Positions 1 through 9,405 of a stretch of DNA of 33,881 bases are shown in pieces. Origin of the DNA: DUPQ01 sp964563155 (GTDB lineage: Bacteria > Bacillota > Clostridia > DUPQ01); contig CAZLVL010000021.1 of the NCBI GenBank assembly GCA_964563155.1, positions 1-33,881 on the forward strand, written 5' to 3'. A program made the translations under genes and the position numbers. The notes under the pieces were generated by a model. The model had not been told where the DNA came from. It saw nothing but the letters and a program-made list of their open reading frames with translations, and made no database searches. Every line of letters begins with the position of its first letter. The first letter of the stretch is position 1.

Positions 1-73
1 TTTATCAAAATCCTTAGCTTGGATGGGCTGAAACACAAACTAATTAACACTACCCAAACTAATCGATAGTCTC

Positions 74-1060
74 TCACTCACTTGTAGTAAACTCTAGCAT
101 TTTTTCACCATAAACTATACCATCCCAATCTGGTGCAGCGTCAAGCATGAAAAGCATAAATTCAAATGAATCTTTCCCTATTCCTTCATCCAGTTTAAAG
201 TAGATCTCAAGATCATCTTCAATATCCGCTTCACTTAATGGATGGTCAACTTTTCCAAAAACCACATCGTTTTGCTCTGTTGGTTTAAAGGAAATATACT
301 TAAGCACATCTTGTTCCCAGATTGGTAAATACATAGTGATACCTTCTATGGAAGGCATTGAAAATATTGTAAGTACAGACCTACCACTTGCTTGGGCTGA
401 TTGTTTGTCTTCATAAGTGGTTTTAAGGGTTAATCTGTAGCCTGCATCTTGGGCACCAGCTGGTAAATCTTCCCCAGCTACAACAGGTCCAACAATTGAC
501 CAATTAGGCTTGATAGCATCTCTAGTCTCAGATTTTTCTTTGCTAACTTCAAACTCGACTATATCTGCTAACATGTCTACAAATGCATATGACTCTTTGT
601 ACCCTAGTTTACTAAATTTCAATGTGTAAATACCATCATCAAATATTGTTCCATCTTGAGGAGAAACAATATAGTTTCTGTTCTCTTGGCTTTCTTCATC
701 TTCTTGGGTTAGGGTGATGCCATCAATTGTCTGGTCAGCTGCTCCTCCTTCTCCTTTTTTTACAAGTTCAAAATCTTCTATAGATACATTAGGGATCTTG
801 CCATGCTGGTGCTCACCTGTAAATTCTGCCAAATGTATTCTTATGGCATTAGGTGAAGCATCAATGAAAATACAGAAGACACCTTCTCCTTCTTTGACTG
901 TTACAGTGGCTGTTAGATCAGCTGGGTTTCCTTGCCAACCTGTTGGTAGGGTTATTACCCCTGTTGCTGTGTAATCACCTGCTGTGTGGCCATCATAATT
1001 AGCAATTGTCCATGTAATAAAAGCATTGTGGGTATAGTCATTGCTATTAGTTACTGGAAC
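74..1060 (-). pseudogene. Frameshifted C-terminal part of the SLH surface protein
   Basis: This is the continuation, in another frame, of the SLH protein encoded just upstream on the same strand. The frame is open from 1060 to the TGA at 74-76 (328 codons). Its first residues (VPVTNSNDYTHNAFITW) carry on an Ig-like repeat that starts in the last residues of the upstream frame. The join matches the preceding repeat in the same protein, with the shared pattern G-x-Y-x-x-x-G-x-x-x-LP-x-G. Restoring one A after GGTAA would fuse the parts. No ATG with a ribosome binding site lies at the junction, and the first available start is a TTG at 832 without a Shine-Dalgarno, so an independent gene is unlikely. 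The remainder is acidic and secreted-type, and I recognise no domain in it. It may be a true mutation or a sequencing error. Confidence 0.8.
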
Positions 1061-4000
1061 TTACCTGCAAGTTGCATAATAGCTGATTGTTCGCAAGTAC
1101 CGAAAAGTACTTGAATATTAAAATCAACTTGGGCTGTTGATACATATTGCATAGGTATCACTATTACTTTTGCAGTTACCTCTAAATCCATAGCTGGGTC
1201 AGCTTGGTCTATTCCTTCTGGCAATTCAAAAGTTCCTATTACATCATATTCACCAGTATTGAAAGGATAATAATTATCCATGGCCCAGTTTACATCAACT
1301 TGGTGCTCTTGGCCCTTGCTATCTTTAATCTTAATACTTTGCGCTAGGGCTGCTCTGGCATGATCTGTTATTGTACCAAAGAATACCTCAACATTTTCTA
1401 CTGCATTTTCTGTGTCAATTTCCTCTATTGTGGGATTTGCCCCCGCTTCAAACTCAACTGTCACGTGTACATCAGTATTCAAATCTTCTAAGGTATATTT
1501 TCTACTCTTATCACCAACTACGGAATCGTTTAGCTTCCACTCTTTTACCTGATAGTTTGCATCTGGTATTGCTTTAAAGAATACATCTGAGCCTTGATCA
1601 ATTTTGGTACCACTAGTAATATCTGGATACGGACTTTCTACCCTAGCTTCTAATGCACCGTTTCCACCTACAACGTTAAAGGTTACAGTGTATTTAGGTA
1701 GCTCTGCAGCAAAATTAATCTCTAGTATTGCTACTTCAGATTGTTCATCATCCTTAATTGCCATAGCTTTAACTGTTCTTTTAACTGCTTCAGTTTTTTC
1801 TGCCTTAACTACAAATGGGCTAGTGTATTTTTCTCCATTTTCTTTTGTTGGTTCACTTTCATCTAAGGTGTAATAAATATCAGCACCTTCTAGTGTTGTT
1901 GCTAGTGTTACAGTAACACCTTCTTCGTTAGGGAGTACAGCTCCATCATAAGGATTTCCCATAATTGTTCCAGTTATAGTAATATCAGCTACTGTATCTT
2001 CTCCAACATAGACAGCTTGTCCATCATTACCTTGGAGTTGAATAGAATTATTAATGCCAATATCATAATCAGGTAAAGTAATATGCAGTGCTCCATAGGG
2101 TAAATCTGCTCCAACTGTACCACTTACATAAAGCTCACTATATTGGTCAGTAGTGCCAGACCAGTATAGGCCATCTCCCGTGTCTTCCATTTTGTCTGTA
2201 AGTACAAATTTACCACTAGCCCAAGGATTTCCATCTCCTCCTAGGTAGATTGGCATTCCTACCCTTACCTCTTTATTAGGATCAAGCCCTATGATTGTAA
2301 ATTCTAGGGTCTCACCTTCGGCATAATAGTTTTTATCAAGCTTGCTAGTAGCTATATCTGCTTTGTTTACAGTAATAGCTAGATTAACTGAATTGCCACT
2401 AGCTGTATGGGTAATAGTTACTAAGGTATCTGTAGGTTTTAATCTTGTACCGTTTTCAAGAGATACTGTAATGCCCTTTTCTGTAAAGTCATCAAAGCTA
2501 AAATCGAATTCTGTATTATCAGACATTGTTACAGTTACTTCCAGTTCATCTAGTTCTAGGGCATCACCTTCAATATATGTGAGTTTGTGGGGTGGTGTTT
2601 TAACCATAATACTTAATGCTTCTGGCTCTCCTGGTTTAACTCCAACATAGACAGCTTGTCCATCATTGCCTTGGAGTTGAATAGAATTATTAATGCCAAT
2701 ATCATAATCAGGTAAAGTAATATGCAGTGCTCCATAGGGTAAATCTGCTCCAACTGTACCACTTACATAAAGCTCACTATATTGGTCAGTAGTGCCAGAC
2801 CAGTATAGGCCATCTCCCGTGTCTTCCATTTTGTCTGTAAGTACAAATTTACCACTAGCCCAAGGATTTCCATCTCCTCCTAGGTAGATTGGCATTCCTA
2901 CCCTTACCTCTTTATTAGGATCAAGCCCTATGATTGTAAATTCTAGGGTCTCACCTTCGGCATAATAGTTTTTATCAAGCTTGCTAGTAGCTATATCTGC
3001 TTTGTTTACAGTAATAGCTTGATCAACTGAATTATCACTAGCTGTATGGGTAATAGTTATTTTGGTATCTGAAGGTTTTAATCTTGTACCGTTTTCAAGA
3101 GATACAGTAATACCCTTTTCTGTAAAGTCATCAAATACGAAATCAAATACTGTATTATCAGACATTGTTACAGTTACTTCCAGCTCATCTAGTTCTAGAG
3201 CATCACCTTCAATATATGTGAGTTTGTGGGGTGGCGTTTTAACCATAATACTTAATGCTTCTGGCTCTGCTGGTTTAACTCCAACATAGACGGCTTGTCC
3301 ATCATTGCCCTCTAGTGAAATGGTATTCATAATATTAATTGGGCCATTTTCATTTTCATACTGAGGTAGGGTAATATGCTGTGCACCATAGGGTAAATCT
3401 GCTCCTACTGTACCACTTACATAAAGCCTACTATATTGGTCAGTAGTTCCAACCCAGTATAGGCCACCATCTATAACTTGCATATTTTCTGTTAATACTT
3501 GTTTGCTGCTTTCCCATCCAGATCCAACACCTGTAGAGATTGGCATACCTACCCTTACTTCTTTGTTAGGATCAAGCCCAAAGATTGTAAATTCCAGGAT
3601 ATCACCTTCGGCATAATAGTTTTTATCAAGCTTGCTAACAGCTATATCTGCTTTGGCTACAGTAATAGCTTGATCAACTGTCTTTGTACTTTCTGTATGA
3701 GTAATTGTTACCTTAGTATCTGTAAGTGTTAATAAAGTACCGTCTGCAATAGATACTGTTATACCTTTATCTGCAAAGTCTACTAAGGCTACATCCTCTG
3801 TAGATGAATCAGATTTTATTAGGGTTACTACTAAGCCTGCTAAATTCAGCTCTTCACCTTCTGTATAAGTTATCTTAGCTGGCTCTGTTTTAACTGCTAT
3901 ACCTGTTATTGTTACTGGTACAACTTCATCTTCTACTGGTCCCACTGCAGCACTTGTTTGTGTGCCAGAATAGTTACCTCTTCCACTTACTTCAACCTTT

Positions 4001-5562
4001 AACCATTTACCTGCTTCAGTTGGTATATAAGTCTTACTGGTTGCACCTGAAATATTAGTATATGTACCGTCAGAAGAATCACTTATCTTCCATTGATAAG
4101 ATACTGTAGCTCCACTGGGTGTAGGTGTAGCTGTTAGTGTTTGGCCAACCTTAGCTGTTCCTTCTATACTTACAGAACTTATGGAAATATATGTTGGGGG
4201 TACAATAATTGGAGGTGGTGTAAGAACATTTGATCCATCATAATTGTTTGTTACATTTTCCCCTATAGAAACTTCTTTACCTCCACCGGCTGTTACACCA
4301 GCTGCCTTCTCATTATTTACTCTTGTATTTGGTGTAGTTATGGTGGAGTTATCTGCACCTTCTTTTGTGGTAACTTGATTTACTCTTCCACTACCAGATA
4401 CAGCTGTACTAGGTGCTGATGTATCAATATTAGTTACACGTCCTTCAACAAGAAGGCTAGTTCCTTCACTAGTAGGTTCAACTTCAATATCTTTAACCAC
4501 AGTATCTTTTGTAATAGTAAGGTCAGCAGGACCTTCTGCTCTTACTGTAATCTTATCAACTGTAGCATTTTGAACTAGAACTGGAACACCTGAAACAGCA
4601 ACTTCAATAGTACCAACTTCACCTTCAATTATAATGTCATCTTTTCCATCATCAACTACAACCACTTCAACCTCAGCTCCGCCTTCAACAGAAACACGGA
4701 TCTGTCCATCAACCTTGGATATAATTATTTTCCCTTCCACGCTACCGCCAACAATGACAATAGAGTCTACTCCACCACCACGGGCAACTAAACTTCCTTT
4801 AAGGGTGACATTCTCTAACTTGACTTCTCCATCTCCAACTCCATCTCCGATTATGAGGTCTCCGTTAATAGTAAGGTTTTTTAAGGTTACACCTGGAGCA
4901 TTAACCATAACATTACCAGATACAATCTTGGTGTATACACCAGATTTATTAATATATTGCTTAATAATATTGTGCATAACTTGGGCAAATTCTGCTCTAC
5001 TTATGGTAGCTTGGGGTTTTAACTTCCCATTATACCCTTGTACATAGCCAGCATTAATTAAGGCATATACTTCGTTTCTAGCCCATTGTGATATCTCCTT
5101 GTCATCATCAAAATCTATATCAGATTTTTCAGCAGGGGTTAATCTTAGAGCTCTTACCAAGACTGCAAAAGCCTGCTCACGAGTTATCTTATCATTGGGG
5201 TTCATTTTTCCGTCATAGCCTTGCATCACACCCATCTTAAAGGCTTTTGCAATGCTATCAGCGAACCAGTCCGTGCTTTTTATGTCAGTGTAGGCGGATA
5301 AGTCGCCTTCTTCAATGGCAGCGAAGGCACGGACTATAATGGTTGCCATTTGTGCTCTTGTTAAAGGATCATCAGGCATAATCTTGCCCTGATCTCCAAT
5401 AAGTAAGCCGTTTTCAACGGCGCTTTCCAATGCTTCAGTAGCCCAATTGTCCGGCATATCCGAAAACTGGGACTTGGCGTTAACAATAGCGGCACTTGAA
5501 TTGGGTAAAAAACTTAATACCAAAAAAAGTGCCAGCAAAATTGAAAGGGTTCTTTTATACAT
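1051..5562 (-). CDS. Giant SLH-anchored multidomain surface protein (truncated by frameshift)
   Basis: Exported cell-wall protein of 1503 residues as it stands, about 1829 if the frameshift near 1061 is repaired. Domains in order: signal peptide 1-28; three SLH domains at about 33-80, 91-139 and 150-199, which by family knowledge bind pyruvylated wall polymer; a valine/isoleucine/glycine-rich beta-solenoid-like stalk at about 213-400; a proline linker near 450; a Y-Q-W Ig-like domain at 460-542. Three alternating pairs follow, each a Big_3-like Ig domain and a roughly 125-residue module with the motif KLDKNYYAEG. After them come a chitobiase-C-terminal-like (CHB_HEX) domain near 1200-1285, an InlB B-repeat-like domain near 1290-1370, and Ig-like repeats. 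Start: ATG with AGGAGG eight bases upstream. No enzymatic domain is seen, so adhesion or glycan binding is the likely role. It is paralogous to the protein at 12249-17675 over the SLH and stalk regions. Confidence 0.9.
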   Translation of the reverse strand: MYKRTLSILLALFLVLSFLPNSSAAIVNAKSQFSDMPDNWATEALESAVENGLLIGDQGKIMPDDPLTRAQMATIIVRAFAAIEEGDLSAYTDIKSTDWFADSIAKAFKMGVMQGYDGKMNPNDKITREQAFAVLVRALRLTPAEKSDIDFDDDKEISQWARNEVYALINAGYVQGYNGKLKPQATISRAEFAQVMHNIIKQYINKSGVYTKIVSGNVMVNAPGVTLKNLTINGDLIIGDGVGDGEVKLENVTLKGSLVARGGGVDSIVIVGGSVEGKIIISKVDGQIRVSVEGGAEVEVVVVDDGKDDIIIEGEVGTIEVAVSGVPVLVQNATVDKITVRAEGPADLTITKDTVVKDIEVEPTSEGTSLLVEGRVTNIDTSAPSTAVSGSGRVNQVTTKEGADNSTITTPNTRVNNEKAAGVTAGGGKEVSIGENVTNNYDGSNVLTPPPIIVPPTYISISSVSIEGTAKVGQTLTATPTPSGATVSYQWKISDSSDGTYTNISGATSKTYIPTEAGKWLKVEVSGRGNYSGTQTSAAVGPVEDEVVPVTITGIAVKTEPAKITYTEGEELNLAGLVVTLIKSDSSTEDVALVDFADKGITVSIADGTLLTLTDTKVTITHTESTKTVDQAITVAKADIAVSKLDKNYYAEGDILEFTIFGLDPNKEVRVGMPISTGVGSGWESSKQVLTENMQVIDGGLYWVGTTDQYSRLYVSGTVGADLPYGAQHITLPQYENENGPINIMNTISLEGNDGQAVYVGVKPAEPEALSIMVKTPPHKLTYIEGDALELDELEVTVTMSDNTVFDFVFDDFTEKGITVSLENGTRLKPSDTKITITHTASDNSVDQAITVNKADIATSKLDKNYYAEGETLEFTIIGLDPNKEVRVGMPIYLGGDGNPWASGKFVLTDKMEDTGDGLYWSGTTDQYSELYVSGTVGADLPYGALHITLPDYDIGINNSIQLQGNDGQAVYVGVKPGEPEALSIMVKTPPHKLTYIEGDALELDELEVTVTMSDNTEFDFSFDDFTEKGITVSLENGTRLKPTDTLVTITHTASGNSVNLAITVNKADIATSKLDKNYYAEGETLEFTIIGLDPNKEVRVGMPIYLGGDGNPWASGKFVLTDKMEDTGDGLYWSGTTDQYSELYVSGTVGADLPYGALHITLPDYDIGINNSIQLQGNDGQAVYVGEDTVADITITGTIMGNPYDGAVLPNEEGVTVTLATTLEGADIYYTLDESEPTKENGEKYTSPFVVKAEKTEAVKRTVKAMAIKDDEQSEVAILEINFAAELPKYTVTFNVVGGNGALEARVESPYPDITSGTKIDQGSDVFFKAIPDANYQVKEWKLNDSVVGDKSRKYTLEDLNTDVHVTVEFEAGANPTIEEIDTENAVENVEVFFGTITDHARAALAQSIKIKDSKGQEHQVDVNWAMDNYYPFNTGEYDVIGTFELPEGIDQADPAMDLEVTAKVIVIPMQYVSTAQVDFNIQVLFGTCEQSAIMQLAGKFQ
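2002..3019. repeat. Near-identical 379-bp direct repeat inside the SLH gene
   Basis: Bases 2002-2380 and 2641-3019 are the same except for one mismatch that I could find near the start (catcattacc versus catcattgcc). The period is 639 bp. The intervening Big_3-like coding segment (2381-2640 versus 3020-3279) is also duplicated but shows many more substitutions. A third, clearly diverged copy lies at about 3280-3640. The two near-identical copies encode residues of about 848-974 and 1061-1187 of the SLH protein. The pattern points to recent duplication or gene conversion limited to one module. Confidence 0.9.
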
Positions 5563-5594
5563 GTATATTTCCTCCTAGACATATTAAGTATTCA

Positions 5595-5623
5595 ATTATT
5601 CGTATGACTACATTAAATCACAA
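5595..5623 (-). promoter_or_regulatory. Possible sigma-A promoter for the SLH gene
   Basis: On the minus strand, TTGTGA (5618-5623) is followed after 17 bases by AATAAT (5595-5600). That is four and five matches of six to the consensus. It lies about 30 bases upstream of the start codon of the SLH gene, so the leader would be short. Confidence 0.35.
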
Positions 5624-5869
5624 ATATCTTGCTTTGTATACAAAATTAGCAAAAATAGTTAGCATTAGGTAACTTTATAGAGGTTTTTCAGCAATATTTA
5701 GCTTTTTTGAATATTTGTAAAAACAACATAAAACGCAAAAGAAAATAATAACAACTTGTTTGTTTTTTGACATAATTACAAGATTTGAAAATTACCATAC
5801 CTTTTGCTAAAAGAAATACAAATTATATAAAGCCAAATATTTGACAAGAAATATATACAAATATGCTAA

Positions 5870-5903
5870 GAAAAAGAAAGGACTAGATAAATATGTCTAG
5901 TCC
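5870..5903 (-). terminator. Rho-independent terminator candidate downstream of ald
   Basis: Perfect 8-bp stem GGACTAGA/TCTAGTCC (5880-5887 with 5896-5903), loop of 8 bases. On the minus strand it is followed by TTTCTTTTTC. It is the second of two hairpins met by transcripts leaving ald. Confidence 0.65.
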
Positions 5904-5951
5904 GAATTAATATTTTCCCTTATTCTCTTGTTTCTTTTCTTATCTTTATAT

Positions 5952-5985
5952 AATTCAAAAGGCCCTTAGGACCTTTTTATTCTTG
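5952..5985 (-). terminator. Hairpin directly downstream of ald
   Basis: AAAAGG (5957-5962) and CCTTTT (5971-5976) pair around an inner CC-TTA-GG hairpin with one mismatch. Flanking TTCAA and TTGAA can extend the stem. A short T-run on either side allows termination in both directions. Its position about 40 bases after the ald stop codon suits a terminator. Confidence 0.5.
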
Positions 5986-6016
5986 AATTTTCTTTTGGTG
6001 TTTATATTCTTCTTTC

Positions 6017-7135
6017 CTAATCTTCCATAAGGTCAAATAGGTTGGTGTAATCTAACTCTAAGCTTCTGGCAAGATTCTTATGGGTACAGTGGCCCTTGTA
6101 GGTGTTAATGCCTCTAGCAAAGTTCTTGTCTTTTTTACAAGCCTTTTCTAAACCCATATTGGCAATTCTTAGGCCATAAGAAGTAGTAGCATTACATAGG
6201 GCTATGGTAGAGGTTCTAGGTACACCCCCTGGCATATTAGAAACACAGTAATGGACAACACCTTCTTCAACAAAGGTAGGGTCATCATGGGTGGTAGGTT
6301 TAGAAGATTCACAACAGCCACCTTGGTCAATGGCAATGTCTACAATAACAGCACCAGGCTTCATACTCTTTAAGTATTCCTTTTTTATAACCTTAGGGGC
6401 TTTTGCACCTGGGGTTAGAACAGCCCCAATGATAAGGTCTGAGTCTTGAATGTTCTTTTGGATGTTGTGTTCATCACTATAGAGGGTTTCAAGTGAGTTA
6501 CCAAAAAGGTCACCTAAGTAGGTTAACCTATCTAAAGATATATCTAGTATCTTAACCTCTGCTCCAATACCAACAGCTATCTTAGCAGCTGAAGTACCAG
6601 ATATTCCTCCTCCAATAATCATAACCTTGCCTCTTTCTACACCTACTGTACCAGCAAGAAGAATACCTCTACCACCAAAGGGTTTTTCCAGGTATTTGGC
6701 TCCTTGTTGAATACTAAGCTTTCCCGCTATCTCACTCATAGGCTTTAGACAAGGTAATCCTCCATTACTATCTTCAATAGTTTCATAGGCTACTGCTGTG
6801 GTACCAGATTTTAAAAGTTCTTCTGTCAGTTGAGGATCTGCTGCTAAGTGGAAGTAAGAATAAATAATTAGTCCTTCTCGTAAGAATTTGTACTCTTGGG
6901 GTAAAAGGTGTTTAACCTTAACAATCATATCACATGCTTCATATACGGCTTGTGCTGAGTCTAAAATCTCAGCTCCAACCTTAATATATTCTTCATCTGT
7001 AAATGATGCCCCTACTCCTGCTCCCTTTTCCACGTACACAGTATGACCTGCATTTATGTAGGTTAGCACTGCAGCTGGTGTAAGCCCTACCCTGTATTCG
7101 TGATTTAAAAGTTCCTTAACCGTACCTATTTTCAT
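6017..7135 (-). CDS. ald: Alanine dehydrogenase
   Basis: Catalyses the reversible NAD-dependent deamination of L-alanine to pyruvate and ammonia in the cytoplasm. The 372-residue product has the family's usual length. It begins MKIGTVKELLNHEYRVGLTP, the typical N-terminal signature, with the conserved E-x-x-x-EYRVGLTP context. A dinucleotide-binding Rossmann motif follows (VMIIGGGISGTSAAKIA) and then a conserved segment around D-x-AIDQGGC. The ATG at 7135 is chosen because GGAG sits seven bases upstream and because the longer reading frame would start at 7180, inside the -10 box of the promoter. It is transcribed alone, with its own promoter and downstream hairpins. Alanine use for nitrogen or carbon and NADH recycling are the usual roles. 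Confidence 0.95.
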   Translation of the reverse strand: MKIGTVKELLNHEYRVGLTPAAVLTYINAGHTVYVEKGAGVGASFTDEEYIKVGAEILDSAQAVYEACDMIVKVKHLLPQEYKFLREGLIIYSYFHLAADPQLTEELLKSGTTAVAYETIEDSNGGLPCLKPMSEIAGKLSIQQGAKYLEKPFGGRGILLAGTVGVERGKVMIIGGGISGTSAAKIAVGIGAEVKILDISLDRLTYLGDLFGNSLETLYSDEHNIQKNIQDSDLIIGAVLTPGAKAPKVIKKEYLKSMKPGAVIVDIAIDQGGCCESSKPTTHDDPTFVEEGVVHYCVSNMPGGVPRTSTIALCNATTSYGLRIANMGLEKACKKDKNFARGINTYKGHCTHKNLARSLELDYTNLFDLMED

Positions 7136-7178
7136 CAATTTTCTCCATTTTGAATGATTTTGTCTTTTTATTTCCACC

Positions 7179-7206
7179 ATTATATTACATATAGGTTATA
7201 TGGCAA
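7179..7206 (-). promoter_or_regulatory. Strong sigma-A promoter of ald
   Basis: On the minus strand, TTGCCA (7201-7206) and a perfect TATAAT (7179-7184) are separated by 16 bases. The start codon at 7135 lies about 37 bases below the expected transcription start, which settles the choice of start codon for ald. Confidence 0.75.
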
Positions 7207-7292
7207 GATTTTTTTTCTCTTAAGCTGTTTTAGTATATATATATTTTTTCTTTTTTCTTCTATTCTTCCTTAATCTTTCTAACTAACGCTGT

Positions 7293-9347
7293 TTACTCTT
7301 TTAAGATCAAAACATCAAAAGGCTCTAAGCTAATTTCGCCACTAAGGTCTTTCTTAGTTAGTAGGTCAGTAAAGGATTTATTCAGCTTTAAGTCTTGTTT
7401 TTCCCTAGTATAATTTAGAACAAAGTAATAGTTAGAATTATCATTGCCTCTAACAGCTAATTCCATCTCTTTAGGTAGACTAATCATGTCTTTAAAGGGA
7501 CTAATCTGATTAGTATGCTCTAATATGGTATATGCCATATCTTCACTAAAGGCACCACCTACAAAAATAACTGAACCTTTGTTACTTTTCTTTTCTGTAA
7601 CAGCTGCCATACCTTGGTAATGGCCTCTATCAAAGCTAGCTAGCACCTTAGTATCTTTATCAATTGTTTTTAGTACTTCATTGTATAGGGGCATGGCAAT
7701 TGATTTGTTCTTCCAGGTAGCTGTCATCTTTTCATCTAAGGCCCCTAAGAAGGTTCCCTCTACTGATTGAGCTCCCGCTATATCGATAAGATTACCTGGC
7801 ACAATGGTACCTAAAGGACATTTGCCATAATTATCTTTAAAGCCGGTTCTTGCTCCAATAACTAAGGTTCCCCCTTCTTTTACATATTGAGACAATATTT
7901 CACTAACTTTTTCAGTTACAATACAGGCATGGGAAAATACTAAAAGCTCATACTTTTTCAAGTCCTCTACTTTAGTATTTTCATCTAAGTATACATAATC
8001 CATGGGAGTGTGAGATAAGGTAGCAGCTCTAAACCAAGAAGTATCAGAGATATCTTGATATCTTCTTCTAATAGTGTCCCCATAAGCATCCCAGTCATTG
8101 GCATAAGAATGGATGTAGCCTACCTTGGCCACATATTTGCTACCAGCTATTTCTTTCAAGCTTTTAAACTCTTTTCCAATTTCTTGAGCTTCTAGCACCC
8201 GTCTAGCATCTGGTCTGTTGTCATGGCTATTAATGCCTTCCCAATAGATCTCTGTACCCATAGGAGAGGTTCTCCAACGGAAATATGAGATGAAGTCTGC
8301 GCCATGAGCAACAGACTGATAGGTCCATAATCTCATTTGGCCAGGCTTTGGCATTGGACAAGCTGAGCCAACAGTCCAGCCACCACCACCAGATTGCTGT
8401 TCCATAACTCCAAAGTTAGCACTTAAGCCTCTGGTCATAGAAAGGTTCTTAATCATATCTCTATCTCTTAAGGTAATGAAGTTTTCTAAATCAGCATTAA
8501 CAGTATTAGAAAAACCAGGATATGAGTCAAAGGTTATATAATCTGTAGTATTAGCATCTTGCATCTTTTTATAGTCAATATATTTAAATAGTCCATTGGT
8601 GGTTATGAATTGGTCAGCAGGTATTATGGACCTTAAGGTTTCTGTTTGCATTTTGGCATATCTTAGCACTGTATCAGATATGAACTTTCTAAACTCTAAC
8701 ATCATATGGGGATTATATGCATTGGCTGCCACATGCTTAGGTGTCTCTATTTGATTCCAATCTGTATAGATCTGACTCCAAAAGGTATTACCCAGGGCTT
8801 CATTTAAGGTATCAAGGTCTTTAAACTTATCCTTTAAATAGGTCCTAAAAGCTATGTCATCAGCCTTAGAGTGATAAGAATTAATGGAGCAGTTAAATTC
8901 ATTATCTAATTGCCAACCAATTAAGCACTTCTTATCCTTGTAGGCATAAGCCATCTTTTCTACTATTCTTCTTGATAGGTCATAATATATTTTGGTATTC
9001 ATGTTGTAGTGGCGACGATGGCCATGATGGTAAACATGACCTAATTCATCTTGATTAAGAACCTCTGGATACTTATGTGTTAGCCAGGCTGGTGGAGTAG
9101 CTGTAGGTGTACCTACTATTACATCCATACCCTTCTTATCACAAAGGTCCATAAACTCACTAAAAAGAGAAAAATCAAAGACCCCTTCTCTTGGCTCCAT
9201 AAGGGCCCAAGCAAACTCTGCTATTCTTACTACAGAAATACCTACTTCTTTCATTCTATCCAAGTCTTCTTCCCAAACATCCTTTGGCCAGTGCTCTGGA
9301 TAATAGCAAACTCCCATTACTAATCCATCAATATCCCAGTTTTTCAT
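7293..9347 (-). CDS. GH42 beta-galactosidase
   Basis: Cytoplasmic retaining beta-galactosidase of glycoside hydrolase family 42, 684 residues, the usual size. The TIM barrel (about 1-390) opens with MGVCYYPEHWP and RIAEFAW, both typical. The acid/base Glu is E150 in the motif GWQLDNEF and the nucleophile is E316 in FGVMEQQ. A trimerisation-type domain covers about 400-610 and a small beta domain closes the chain. There is no signal peptide, so substrates must be imported; GH42 enzymes usually act on galacto-oligosaccharides, galactans or arabinogalactan fragments rather than mainly on lactose. The ATG has GGAGG about four bases upstream. It appears monocistronic, with an operator-like palindrome in its leader. 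Confidence 0.93.
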   Translation of the reverse strand: MKNWDIDGLVMGVCYYPEHWPKDVWEEDLDRMKEVGISVVRIAEFAWALMEPREGVFDFSLFSEFMDLCDKKGMDVIVGTPTATPPAWLTHKYPEVLNQDELGHVYHHGHRRHYNMNTKIYYDLSRRIVEKMAYAYKDKKCLIGWQLDNEFNCSINSYHSKADDIAFRTYLKDKFKDLDTLNEALGNTFWSQIYTDWNQIETPKHVAANAYNPHMMLEFRKFISDTVLRYAKMQTETLRSIIPADQFITTNGLFKYIDYKKMQDANTTDYITFDSYPGFSNTVNADLENFITLRDRDMIKNLSMTRGLSANFGVMEQQSGGGGWTVGSACPMPKPGQMRLWTYQSVAHGADFISYFRWRTSPMGTEIYWEGINSHDNRPDARRVLEAQEIGKEFKSLKEIAGSKYVAKVGYIHSYANDWDAYGDTIRRRYQDISDTSWFRAATLSHTPMDYVYLDENTKVEDLKKYELLVFSHACIVTEKVSEILSQYVKEGGTLVIGARTGFKDNYGKCPLGTIVPGNLIDIAGAQSVEGTFLGALDEKMTATWKNKSIAMPLYNEVLKTIDKDTKVLASFDRGHYQGMAAVTEKKSNKGSVIFVGGAFSEDMAYTILEHTNQISPFKDMISLPKEMELAVRGNDNSNYYFVLNYTREKQDLKLNKSFTDLLTKKDLSGEISLEPFDVLILKE

Positions 9348-9405
9348 AAGTCCTCCAAGTAGTCATATTTTACATAAACATTCTAACACAGATATACATA
9401 TCTAG

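Larger units (their letters stand above)
5563..6016. other. Intergenic region between the SLH gene and ald
   Basis: This gap of about 450 bases is very AT-rich and holds no credible gene on either strand. From the low-coordinate end it contains the ribosome binding site (AGGAGG complement at 5571-5576) and candidate promoter of the SLH gene. A featureless A/T-rich stretch at about 5640-5870 follows, then two hairpins at 5880-5903 and 5957-5976 that can end transcription coming from ald. Confidence 0.7.

Noticed and set aside
74..832. Independent 252-residue gene starting at a TTG codon
   Set aside because: No ribosome binding site, and the same frame is open further upstream to 1060, where it joins the interrupted Ig-like repeat of the SLH protein.
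1051..1066. Programmed ribosomal frameshift in the SLH gene
   Set aside because: No X-XXY-YYZ slippery sequence or strong downstream structure; one missing A explains the shift more simply.
4634..5047. Plus-strand reading frame opposite the SLH gene
   Set aside because: It is antisense to the stalk region, has low-complexity Ser/Thr/Pro content and no ribosome binding site; it is a shadow of the real gene, like the other frames opposite long genes.
5640..5880. Riboswitch or small RNA in the SLH-ald gap
   Set aside because: The stretch is nearly all A and T, with no paired segments beyond the hairpins at 5880-5976.
7136..7180. Longer N terminus for alanine dehydrogenase (start at 7180)
   Set aside because: It begins in the -10 box of a strong promoter and lacks a ribosome binding site; the inner ATG gives the family length.
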